In this document: one piece after another, positions 15,198-22,589 of the stretch | How positions within the stretch are numbered: the first letter of the stretch is position 1 | Layout: every line of letters begins with the position of its first letter | NCBI GenBank assembly: GCA_018823835.1 | Contig: JAHJHT010000002.1 | Coordinates: forward strand, 496,001 to 560,000 | Reading direction: 5' to 3' | DNA from: Alphaproteobacteria bacterium | Lineage (GTDB): Bacteria > Pseudomonadota > Alphaproteobacteria > Rhizobiales > Rhizobiaceae | Length of the DNA stretch: 64,000 nt | The notes under the pieces: generated by a model | The model's input: the letters and a program-made list of their open reading frames with translations, nothing else | Databases searched by the model: none | Told to the model about the DNA's origin: nothing | Translations under genes and position numbers: made by a program

Positions 15198-17950
15198 ACG
15201 CGCTCGGCCACGCCATCGGACTCACGGTCAACGGCCAGCCGGTCTCGGCGCAGGTTCATCCGGCGACGCGGCTCTCGGCCGTGCTGCGCGACAGCCTCGG
15301 CCTGACCGGCACCAAAATCGGCTGTGACGCCGGCGACTGCGGCGCCTGCACGGTGCTGCTCGACGGCGAGGCGGTCTGTGCCTGCCTGGTGCCCGCCGCC
15401 TCGGCGCAAGGCCGCAGCGTGCGCACCGTCGAAGGCCTCGGCGGCGACACGCTTTCGGCGCTGCAGGCAGCCTTCCTCTCGCATGGCGCGGCGCAATGCG
15501 GCATCTGCACGCCCGGCCTGCTCGTCGCCGCCACCGCGCTGCTCGAACGCAACCCGAAGCCGGACGAGGCGGCGGTGCAGGACGCGCTCGGCGGCGTGCT
15601 CTGCCGCTGCACCGGCTACCGCAAGATCATCGCCGCGGTGATGGACGCCTGGCGCTTCGCCGACGGATCGCCGCACGATGCCCGCCTGCCCGGTTCCGGC
15701 CACGCGGTCGGCGCCTCGCCGGTCCGCCTCGATGGTATCCCGAAGGTCACCGGGGGTGAAAAATTCGGCGCCGACAGCTTTCCCGCAGACGCGCTCGCCT
15801 TGCTCGTCGTGCGGTCGCCGCACCACCATGCGCGCTTCGCCTTCGGCGACCTCGCCGCCTATCGGCGCGACACGCCGGGCGTCGCCGCCGTCTTCACCGC
15901 CGCCGACATTCCCGGCGTCAACTGTTTCGGCGTCATCGCGCCCTTCGCCGACCAGCCGGCGCTCGCCGAGAACCTCGCACGCTTCCGCGGCGAGGCCGTC
16001 GCGCTGATCGCCGTCGAGCCCGGATACGTCGCCGCTGTCGACCCCGCCGCCTTCCCCGTCACCTGGACCGAACTGCCGCATACGCTCACACCGGCCGAGG
16101 CGCAGGCGCCGGGCCGCGACCTGCTACATCCCTCGCGCGCCGGCAATCTCCTGACTGCCGGGAGTGTCTCGCGCGGCGATCCCGAGGGCGCGCTTGCCGG
16201 GTCAGCCTTCGTCGCCTCGGGCCGCATCGAAACCTCCTACGTCGAGCATGCCTATATCGAGCCGGAAGCCGGCTTCGCCCGCATGGAGGGCGACACGCTG
16301 GTCGTCACCGCCTGCACACAGGCGCCCTACATGGACCGCGACGAGACGGCCAAGGTGCTCGGCCTCGCGCCCGACAAGGTGCGCATCGTACCGACGGCCA
16401 CCGGCGGCGGCTTCGGCTCCAAGCTCGACGTCTCGCTGCAGCCCCTGATCGGTCTCGTCGCGCTGAAGACCGGCCGGCCGGCGGCCCTTGCCTACACGCG
16501 AACCGCCTCGATGCAGTCGACGACCAAGCGCCACCCCGCCTCGATGGCCGCCAGCATCGGTGCCGACGCCGAGGGCCGCGTCACCGGCATGGTCTTCGAC
16601 GGCGACTTCAACACCGGCGCCTATGCCTCCTGGGGGCCGACGGTCGCCAACCGCGTGCCGGTGCACGCGTCGGGCCCCTATGCGACGCCAAACTACCGCG
16701 CCACCGGCCGCGCCATCCACACCAACGGGCCGATCTCGGGAGCCTTCCGCGGCTTCGGCGTGCCGCAGGCGGCCATCATGCAGGAAACGCTCTACGACGA
16801 ACTGGCCGAAAAATCCGGCCTCGACCGGCTCGAATTCCGCATGAAGAATGCGCTTCGGAACGGCTCCGAAACGGTCACCGGCCAGCATCTTGCATCCGGC
16901 GTCGGGATCGCCGACTGCCTCGAAGCGCTGAAACCCGCCTGGACGCGCGCGCTGGCCGAGGCCGAGGCCTTCAACGCCAGCGCCACGCTCACCCGGCGCG
17001 GCGTCGGCATCGCGTCGTGCTGGTATGGCTGCGGCAACACCTCGCTGCCCAACCCCTCAACCATCAAGCTCGGCCTGTCGCCGGCCGGTGACGTCGTGCT
17101 GCACCAGGGCGCGGTCGATATCGGCCAGGGCTCCAACACCGTGATCGCGCAGATCGCCGCCGACGCGCTCGGCCTGCCGCTGGCGGCTGTCCGGCTGCGC
17201 GGCGCTGACACCGCCATGACGCCCGACGCCGGCAAGACCTCGGCCTCGCGCCAGACCTTCGTCTCCGGCAAGGCGGCCGAAAAGGCCGCGCGGGCATTGC
17301 GCGAGTCGATCCTGCGCTTTGCCAACGTGTCGGGTGGCGCCACGCTCGGGCTCGACGGCGGCACGCTGGTCATCGCCGAGGGCGAGGCGACGCGCCGCAT
17401 CGAGCTCGCCTCGCTCCCCGCAGATCTCGACGGGCTGGTCTTCATGGCGGAGGAAACCTACGACCCGCCGACCACGCCGCTCGACGAGAACGGCCAGGGC
17501 AGCCCTTACGCGGTCTATGGCTATGGCGCGCAGATTGCCGAGCTCGAGGTCGACATGCGGCTCGGCACGGTCAGTCTGCTGAAGATCACCGCCGCGCACG
17601 ATGTCGGCCGCGCCATCAACCCGCTGCTCGCCGAGGGCCAGATCGAGGGCGGCATCGCGCAGGGCATCGGCATGGCGCTGATGGAGGAATACATCCCCGG
17701 CCGCACCGAGAATTTGCACGACTATCTGATCCCGACCATCGGCGACGTGCCGCCGGTCGAGTCCATCCTCGTCGAGGTGCCGGACCCCGAAGGTCCCTTC
17801 GGCGCCAAGGGGCTCGGCGAACACGTGCTGATCCCGACCGCGCCGGCGATCCTCAACGCCATCCGCCACGCCACCGGCGCGCTGGTGACGAAAATCCCGG
17901 CAACGCCGAGCCGCGTGCTCGCCGCCATCCGGGCGAAGGAGGCGGGATGA
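15194..17950 (+). CDS. Fused [2Fe-2S]/molybdopterin-binding hydroxylase subunit (putative nicotinate dehydrogenase)
   Basis: A 918-residue catalytic subunit in which the iron-sulphur module, usually a separate ~160-residue protein, is joined to the molybdenum module. Residues 1-165 hold both clusters: a plant-type site C44-C49-C52-C64 (GCDAGDCGACTV) and a second site C102-C105 with C137-C139 (CGICTPG; LCRCTGY). From about residue 175 the aldehyde oxidase/xanthine dehydrogenase a/b hammerhead starts (VRLDGIPKVTGGEKFGAD), followed by the Mo domain with TATGGGFGSKLD, GAFRGFGVPQA, and the catalytic glutamate E876 in GAKGLGEH. Such enzymes hydroxylate N-heterocycles or aldehydes using water. Genome context suggests 6-hydroxylation of nicotinate. 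Neighbouring genes overlap on both sides by 4 bp. Confidence 0.88.
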   Translation: MNALGHAIGLTVNGQPVSAQVHPATRLSAVLRDSLGLTGTKIGCDAGDCGACTVLLDGEAVCACLVPAASAQGRSVRTVEGLGGDTLSALQAAFLSHGAAQCGICTPGLLVAATALLERNPKPDEAAVQDALGGVLCRCTGYRKIIAAVMDAWRFADGSPHDARLPGSGHAVGASPVRLDGIPKVTGGEKFGADSFPADALALLVVRSPHHHARFAFGDLAAYRRDTPGVAAVFTAADIPGVNCFGVIAPFADQPALAENLARFRGEAVALIAVEPGYVAAVDPAAFPVTWTELPHTLTPAEAQAPGRDLLHPSRAGNLLTAGSVSRGDPEGALAGSAFVASGRIETSYVEHAYIEPEAGFARMEGDTLVVTACTQAPYMDRDETAKVLGLAPDKVRIVPTATGGGFGSKLDVSLQPLIGLVALKTGRPAALAYTRTASMQSTTKRHPASMAASIGADAEGRVTGMVFDGDFNTGAYASWGPTVANRVPVHASGPYATPNYRATGRAIHTNGPISGAFRGFGVPQAAIMQETLYDELAEKSGLDRLEFRMKNALRNGSETVTGQHLASGVGIADCLEALKPAWTRALAEAEAFNASATLTRRGVGIASCWYGCGNTSLPNPSTIKLGLSPAGDVVLHQGAVDIGQGSNTVIAQIAADALGLPLAAVRLRGADTAMTPDAGKTSASRQTFVSGKAAEKAARALRESILRFANVSGGATLGLDGGTLVIAEGEATRRIELASLPADLDGLVFMAEETYDPPTTPLDENGQGSPYAVYGYGAQIAELEVDMRLGTVSLLKITAAHDVGRAINPLLAEGQIEGGIAQGIGMALMEEYIPGRTENLHDYLIPTIGDVPPVESILVEVPDPEGPFGAKGLGEHVLIPTAPAILNAIRHATGALVTKIPATPSRVLAAIRAKEAG

Positions 17951-19479
17951 GCGAACTCTCCGAACGCTTCGAGACGCATGAACCCGGCGAAAAGCAGGTG
18001 GCGGAGAAAGTCCGCTGCGATGCCTGCCCGGTGATGTGCTACATCGCCGACGGCCGCACAGGCGCCTGCGACCGCTACGGCAACAGCGGCGGCAGGATCG
18101 TGCGGCTGGAGCCGCTCACCATTCTTGAACAGCGCGCCGAAACGGGCGGCGAGGCGGTGCCGCTCGCGGCCGCCGGCGCGTGGAACGGCGAGCTCGTCAA
18201 CACCGACCGCCGCTTCGTCACGGCCATCGGCGCCGGCACCACCTATCCCGACTACAAGCCCGCCCCGTTCATCGTCAGCCAGCAGGTCGAGGGCGTCGAT
18301 CTCGTTACCTGCGTCACCGAGGGCATCTTCTCCTACTGCGGCGTCAAGGTGAAGATCGACACCGACCGGCATCTCGGGCCGGAGACCGCGACGGTGCGCG
18401 CCCAGGGCGAGGCGATCGGCCACGTGACGACCGGCGAGTACGGCTCGCAGATGCTGTCGCTCGGCGGCGTGCATCACCTGACCGGCGGCTCCAAGGCCGA
18501 GGGGCGCGCCACCTGCGACGCCATGCTGAAGCTCTGCAACCGGCAACCGGTGGAACTCGTCATCGACGGCGGCGCGACCGTCATCGTCGAGGCCGGCAAG
18601 CCGCCCGTCATCGACGGCGCGGTCGAGCACCGCATGCGCGTCGGCTGCGGCTCGGCCACCATCGGAATGTTCGCGACGCAATGGCGCGGCCTGGTCGACG
18701 AGGTCGTGGTGGTCGACGACCACATCACCGGCGTCGTCTCCGAGCACCAGGCCGGTAAGGTCCTGGGCTGGGAGGACACCGGCATCAAGATCATCGGCCG
18801 CCGCTCGACGCCCGGCCGCTACTTCAAGGTCTCGGAGCCCGGCCTCGGCTGGGGTGGCACGACGATTTCCGACCCGCTGTCGATCCTCGGCGACTGGAAC
18901 CCCAAGAAGGGCGCGCGGCCCGGCATGTCGTTGATGATGGTGTCGACCACAGGCGAGCAGTTCGCCTATTACGAACTGGACGGAGATCTGAAGCCCGTCG
19001 AAAAACCGTTCCCGGAGCGGCTGAGAAAGTCGGTCGAGCTGATCGAGGAGAACTGCGAGCCGGCGCTCTGCACCGTGCTCTTCGTCGGCGGCGCCGGCGG
19101 CTCGCTGCGCGCCGGCGTGGTGGAAAACCCGGTCAACCTGACCCGCTCCGTGCAGGGGCTGAAGACCTATGTCACGGTCGGCGGCGCGCCGGTCTATGTC
19201 TGGCCCGGCGGCGGCATCACGCTGATGGTAGACGTCATGCGCGTGCCCGACAACGCCTTCGGCTACGTGCCGACGCCGGCGCTGGTGGCGCCGATCGAGT
19301 TCACGCTGACGCGCGACGACTACCTCGCGCTCGGCGGCCACGCCTCGGCCATCCGCAGCGTCGACGACATCGTCGCCTCGGGCGGCGAATATCTCAACCC
19401 GCGCGAGCGCCGCGAGGATTCCGGGCTCAACCCCTGGCCGCCGCTGGCGCAGCTGCGCCGCGCCGGGCCGATGCCGTGA
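17947..19479 (+). CDS. 6-hydroxynicotinate reductase-like iron-sulphur protein
   Basis: A 510-residue cytoplasmic protein resembling the Hnr family, which reduces 6-hydroxynicotinate to 1,4,5,6-tetrahydro-6-oxonicotinate with reduced ferredoxin in Eubacterium barkeri; the same intermediate is known from Azorhizobium caulinodans. The N-terminus has a cysteine cluster C24-x2-C27-x3-C31-x9-C41 (RCDACPVMCYIADGRTGACD), as expected for a [4Fe-4S] site. No classical Rossmann NAD(P) motif is obvious; the rest is Gly-rich with Cys122, 131, 190, 197 and 234. The ATG overlaps the upstream stop and the downstream GTG overlaps this stop, so it is a central operon member. No ferredoxin gene was found here, but a ferredoxin-NADP reductase lies at 26575. 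The family call is from pattern memory, not a search. Confidence 0.72.
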   Translation: MSELSERFETHEPGEKQVAEKVRCDACPVMCYIADGRTGACDRYGNSGGRIVRLEPLTILEQRAETGGEAVPLAAAGAWNGELVNTDRRFVTAIGAGTTYPDYKPAPFIVSQQVEGVDLVTCVTEGIFSYCGVKVKIDTDRHLGPETATVRAQGEAIGHVTTGEYGSQMLSLGGVHHLTGGSKAEGRATCDAMLKLCNRQPVELVIDGGATVIVEAGKPPVIDGAVEHRMRVGCGSATIGMFATQWRGLVDEVVVVDDHITGVVSEHQAGKVLGWEDTGIKIIGRRSTPGRYFKVSEPGLGWGGTTISDPLSILGDWNPKKGARPGMSLMMVSTTGEQFAYYELDGDLKPVEKPFPERLRKSVELIEENCEPALCTVLFVGGAGGSLRAGVVENPVNLTRSVQGLKTYVTVGGAPVYVWPGGGITLMVDVMRVPDNAFGYVPTPALVAPIEFTLTRDDYLALGGHASAIRSVDDIVASGGEYLNPRERREDSGLNPWPPLAQLRRAGPMP

Positions 19480-20366
19480 CGATGGAACCGCAGGCGGCGA
19501 TGCTGCCCGACGGGCGGCGGCTGCACCTCAATCACGGGCCGATCGACCTGATCGTCGAGGCCTTCGGTCCGGACGAGGAACGCGCGGCCGCCTATGCCCA
19601 GGCGACGGATCGCATCCGCACGATACTGACCGAACTGGTCGGAGAACTGCCGGCCTTGCGCAGCCCTTCCGGTCCCGCGCCGCGCCGTTTTCACGGGATC
19701 ACCGCCCGCCGCATGGAAGCCGCTGTGTCGCCGCTGGCGGGCGACGATTTCATCACGCCCATGGCCGCCGTCGCCGGTTCGGTCGCCGACGAAATGCTGG
19801 CCGCGCTGACGGCCGGGCGGCGGTTGCAGAAAGCCTATGTCAACAATGGCGGCGACATCGCGCTCTTCCTTGCTGCGGGCCAGTCGCTGACGCTCGCCGT
19901 CGCCGGCACCGGCAACGGTTTTGCCGACCGCGCGATGATCCGCGCCGGAGACGCCGTGCGCGGCGTCGCCACCAGCGGCTGGCGCGGCCGCAGCTTCTCG
20001 CTCGGCATCGCCGACGCCGTCACCGTGCTGGCCGACTCGGCTGCCGCCGCCGACGCCGCCGCGACGCTGATCGCCAATGCCGTCGACCTGCCGGGACACC
20101 CTGCGGTCACGCGGCTGCCTGCCAGCGATCTCGCACCCGACAGCGATCTCGGCGACCGGCCGGTGACGCAGGGCGTCGGGCCGCTGTCGCCGCGCGACAT
20201 TGCCGCCGCCCTCGATCGCGGCATCGAGCGAGCCGAAAGCCTGCGCCGCCGCGGGTTCATCCAATCGGCCGCGCTCTTTCTCGCCGGAGAAAGCCGCATC
20301 TGCGGATTGATTGCGCCGGCCGAGCCGACTACGACAATGCCTGGGAGGATACCCGTTCATGCCTGA
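19476..20366 (+). CDS. UPF0280 family protein (ApbE superfamily)
   Basis: A 296-residue protein of the UPF0280/COG2122 group, which belongs to the ApbE flavin-transferase superfamily but has no assigned function. Recognisable elements are LPDGRRLHLNHGPIDLIVEA near the start, FITPMAAVAGSVADEM in the middle, AYVNNGGDIALFL, and GVATSGWRGRSFSLGIADAV. Gly- and Asp-rich loops such as NNGGDI match the nucleotide/flavin-binding region of ApbE-type folds. It starts at a GTG overlapping the stop of the hydroxynicotinate-reductase-like gene (GTGA); an ATG lies 6 bp inside. Its fixed place next to a redox Fe-S protein suggests attachment of a flavin to that partner, which is inference. Confidence 0.78.
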   Translation: MTMEPQAAMLPDGRRLHLNHGPIDLIVEAFGPDEERAAAYAQATDRIRTILTELVGELPALRSPSGPAPRRFHGITARRMEAAVSPLAGDDFITPMAAVAGSVADEMLAALTAGRRLQKAYVNNGGDIALFLAAGQSLTLAVAGTGNGFADRAMIRAGDAVRGVATSGWRGRSFSLGIADAVTVLADSAAAADAAATLIANAVDLPGHPAVTRLPASDLAPDSDLGDRPVTQGVGPLSPRDIAAALDRGIERAESLRRRGFIQSAALFLAGESRICGLIAPAEPTTTMPGRIPVHA

Positions 20367-20943
20367 TTTTCCGGTCCGCAAGATTGCCGTTCTCGTCGAG
20401 GAAATCCGCCACGAGGGCGGACCTGCGCCGGCCGAGCCGAAGCGGCGCGCCGCGGCACTCGCTCTGGTCAGGAACCCCTTCGCCGGCCGCTATGCCGAGG
20501 AGCTGCAAAGCGCCATGGACGATTTGAAACCGCTTGGTCTCGAGCTGACGGAGCGGCTGATCGCGGCGCTCGGCGGCGACGTGAAGCGGATCGACGGCTA
20601 CGGCAAGGGCGCCATCGTCGGCACGGCGGGCGAGATCGAGCATGGCGCGCTCTGGCACGTGCCAGGCGGCTACGCGATGCGCGAGAAGCTCGGCCAGGCC
20701 AAGGCCATCGTTCCCTCGGCGATGAAGGTCGGCGCCTTCGGCTCGCGGCTCGACGTGCCGCTCGGCCACATCAACGCCGCCTACGTGCGCAGCCATTTCG
20801 ACGCCATGGAGGTCGGCATCTCCGACGGCCCGCGCCCCGACGAGATCCTCTTCGTTCTGGCCATGGCCTGCGGCGGCCGCGTGCACAGCCGCATGGGCGG
20901 GCTGGAAGCCGACGCCATCTCGGTCTGGGACGGCCAGAGGTGA
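20359..20943 (+). CDS. DUF1185 / AA_synth family protein
   Basis: A 194-residue protein of Pfam family PF06684, whose known structure has a Bacillus chorismate-mutase-like fold and which is named 'amino acid synthesis' without an established reaction. Characteristic stretches are RKIAVLVEEIRHEGG at the N-terminus, GKGAIVGTAGEIEHGALWH in the middle, and ISDGPRPDEILFVLAMACGG followed by RVHSRMGGL near the end. The ATG at 20359 overlaps the end of the UPF0280 gene by 8 bp and has GGGAGGAT upstream. Conserved His and Glu (EIEHG) and Arg (RVHSR) could act on a small acidic ring compound, fitting a role in handling a nicotinate-pathway intermediate, but this is a guess. Confidence 0.78.
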   Translation: MPDFPVRKIAVLVEEIRHEGGPAPAEPKRRAAALALVRNPFAGRYAEELQSAMDDLKPLGLELTERLIAALGGDVKRIDGYGKGAIVGTAGEIEHGALWHVPGGYAMREKLGQAKAIVPSAMKVGAFGSRLDVPLGHINAAYVRSHFDAMEVGISDGPRPDEILFVLAMACGGRVHSRMGGLEADAISVWDGQR

Positions 20944-21395
20944 GCGGCGAGGACAACATCCTCAAGCTGGTCGACGCGGATGCGGCCGAGACCTACCGGC
21001 TGCAGGACCAGATCGGCTTCATCCTGCGCAAGGCGCACCAGCGCCATGTCTCGATCTTCGCCTCGCACATCGCCGACCTGACGCCGCCGCAATTCGCTGC
21101 CCTCGCCAAGCTTGCCGATGTCGGCGAGACCTCGCAGAACCAGCTCGGCCAGCTGATCGCCATGGATGCCGCCACCGTCAAGGGCGTCATCGACCGGCTG
21201 AAGGCGCGCGGCCTGGTCAAGCTGACCAGGCACGAGGTCGACAAGCGGCGGCTCTTGGTCAGCCTGACGCCCGAGGGCCGCGACGCGGTCGCCCGGCTCG
21301 TCCCGGCGGCGGAACGGATCACCGCCGAGACCGTCGCGCCGCTGACCGCCAAGGAAGCGGCGACGCTGATGAAACTGCTCGCCAAGCTCGCCTGA
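20940..21395 (+). CDS. MarR-family transcriptional regulator
   Basis: A 151-residue winged-helix regulator. The HTH spans roughly residues 55-100: QNQLGQLIAMDAATVKGVID is the recognition helix region, followed by the wing LVKLTRHEVDKRRLLVSLT with the family D-x-R motif. It begins at a GTG whose last bases overlap the DUF1185 stop. As the last gene of the hydroxylase operon it is well placed to control it. MarR proteins of nicotinate pathways in Bordetella (BpNicR) and Pseudomonas (NicR) respond to 6-hydroxynicotinate, so the same ligand is plausible here. The candidate target sites are the three TTTGYAYAC elements at 8853, 14287 and 26457. Confidence 0.88.
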   Translation: MSGEDNILKLVDADAAETYRLQDQIGFILRKAHQRHVSIFASHIADLTPPQFAALAKLADVGETSQNQLGQLIAMDAATVKGVIDRLKARGLVKLTRHEVDKRRLLVSLTPEGRDAVARLVPAAERITAETVAPLTAKEAATLMKLLAKLA

Positions 21396-21417
21396 GCCTT
21401 CCGGCGCCGCGAAGCCG

Positions 21418-21978
21418 ATGCCGCCCTCCCGCTCCGTCCTCTGGCGCAATCTTCATACGCCCGGCCACGACGCCGCGCTGGTCGCGCCGGCGCCGGAGGG
21501 GTGGCTGCTCTCCGGAGCGGCCGCCTTCCTCGCCCCGGAAGGTCCGGTCGCCGTCGACTATGCGGTCGAGATCGACGCGGACTGGTGCGCGCGGCGCGGC
21601 AGGGTTGCCGGCATCGCCGCGGGCCGGCGTTTTGCCCATTCGATCGAGCGCACGCCCGACGGCTGGACGCTCGACGGCAGGAACCAGAGCCTGCCGCACA
21701 TCGTCGACCTCGACTTCGGCTTCACGCCGGCAACGAATTTCCAGCAGCTCTCGCGCATCGGGCTCGCCGTCGGCGAGCGGTCGGCCTTCTCGGTCGCCTG
21801 GTTCGACATCGGCAGGGAGACGCTGGTCGAACTGCCGCAGATCTACGAGCGCCGCGACGCGCTGCTCTATGCCTACCAGTCGCCCGACAACGACTACGCT
21901 GCCATGCTCGTGATGGACGAAAGCGGCTTTGTGCGAACCTATCCTGAGCTCTGGGAGATCGAGGATCAGCCGGCTTGA
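21418..21978 (+). CDS. Putative glycolipid-binding domain protein
   Basis: A 186-residue protein with the pattern of Pfam 'putative glycolipid-binding' (PF06475): PEGWLLSGAAAFLAPEGPVA near the start, a DADW motif, DLDFGFTPATNFQQLSRIGL in the middle, and FVRTYPELWE at the end. Family members are structurally beta-barrel-like; their true ligand is not established. There is no signal peptide, so it is cytoplasmic. It lies 22 bp after the MarR gene on the same strand and may be cotranscribed by read-through, though nothing in it suggests a role in heterocycle catabolism. It is convergent with the next gene, 7 bp away. Confidence 0.65.
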   Translation: MPPSRSVLWRNLHTPGHDAALVAPAPEGWLLSGAAAFLAPEGPVAVDYAVEIDADWCARRGRVAGIAAGRRFAHSIERTPDGWTLDGRNQSLPHIVDLDFGFTPATNFQQLSRIGLAVGERSAFSVAWFDIGRETLVELPQIYERRDALLYAYQSPDNDYAAMLVMDESGFVRTYPELWEIEDQPA

Positions 21979-21985
21979 GGCGGCC

Positions 21986-22537
21986 TCAGACCGGCGGCCA
22001 GCTGTCGAGCGGCGTCCAGCCGAACTCGGCCTCGATGCGGCGGCGATAGGCGGTGTCCGTCTGGCGCGGCGCGCGGCGGATGTAGCGCTCGGCGAGTTCG
22101 CGCACCGTGCCCCTCAGGCCGCGCAGATAGTCGACGACCTCGTCTTCTGACGGCGTCCTGTCGACCCCGCCGAATACGGGTTTCAGTCCGGTCCACACGA
22201 CGGCGTCGATGTCGCGCGCCGCGGCCCAGGGGGCGAAGTGCGGATGCTCTTCGGGTGCTGCGCCGCCCGGCCAGAAGCCGATGCGCTCGTCGGTGCAGCC
22301 CTCGCGGTCGCGCAATGCCGCGCGCGCTTCGCCCAGATCGTCGAGGTCCATGATCGCCCAGAGCGTGCGCACCGGGCGCGCCGCCTGACTTATGGCAAGC
22401 GTGACGCGGCCGTCCCGCGCCTGGCGCACGAACTCGATCGGCAGCAGCGGGCCGTCCTCGAACCAGTGGCGCTGGATCGGCAGCTGGCGCGGGTCCCAGA
22501 TGAGAGAGCCCCAGCCGATGCATGCAATCGTGGTCAT
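21986..22537 (-). CDS. Gamma-glutamylcyclotransferase-fold-like hypothetical protein
   Basis: A 183-residue soluble protein. The N-terminus IACIGWGSLIWDPRQLPIQ resembles the substrate-loop signature of the gamma-glutamylcyclotransferase (BtrG/GGCT) fold (Y-G-S-L-x-x). The rest, including RVTLAISQAARPVRTLWAIM, fits a small beta-rich core, but I could not place the family's catalytic glutamate with confidence. The function is therefore left open. It begins 52 bp after the HyuB stop on the same strand and could be the last gene of the hyuAB transcript. That link is suggestive because GGCT enzymes make 5-oxoproline and HyuA/HyuB relatives include 5-oxoprolinases. Confidence 0.5.
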   Translation of the reverse strand: MTTIACIGWGSLIWDPRQLPIQRHWFEDGPLLPIEFVRQARDGRVTLAISQAARPVRTLWAIMDLDDLGEARAALRDREGCTDERIGFWPGGAAPEEHPHFAPWAAARDIDAVVWTGLKPVFGGVDRTPSEDEVVDYLRGLRGTVRELAERYIRRAPRQTDTAYRRRIEAEFGWTPLDSWPPV

Positions 22538-22589
22538 CGGCTTACTCTAGGGTCGAGAGAGCGGCAGTGGCAAATGCCGGCGGGGCGAC

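Noticed and set aside
14337-17950. Calling the Mo hydroxylase a xanthine dehydrogenase
   Set aside because: No XdhC, guanine deaminase or allantoin genes are near, and the context points to nicotinate; the family-level name is used instead.
18553-18663. Sites IDGGAT and CGSAT in the hydroxynicotinate-reductase-like protein as proven ApbE flavinylation motifs
   Set aside because: Neither has the full D-x-x-(S/T)-G-A-T pattern; kept only as weak candidates in a finding.
17722-19341. A 539-codon minus-strand frame opposite the hydroxynicotinate-reductase-like gene
   Set aside because: Low-complexity His/Asp/Arg/Ala composition and no ribosome site; the plus-strand gene has a cysteine cluster and coupled starts.
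19476-19479. Possible frame problem at the dense gene junctions (17947, 19476, 20359, 20940)
   Set aside because: Each junction is a normal ATGA/GTGA or short overlap with intact conserved ends on both sides, so no frameshift is needed.
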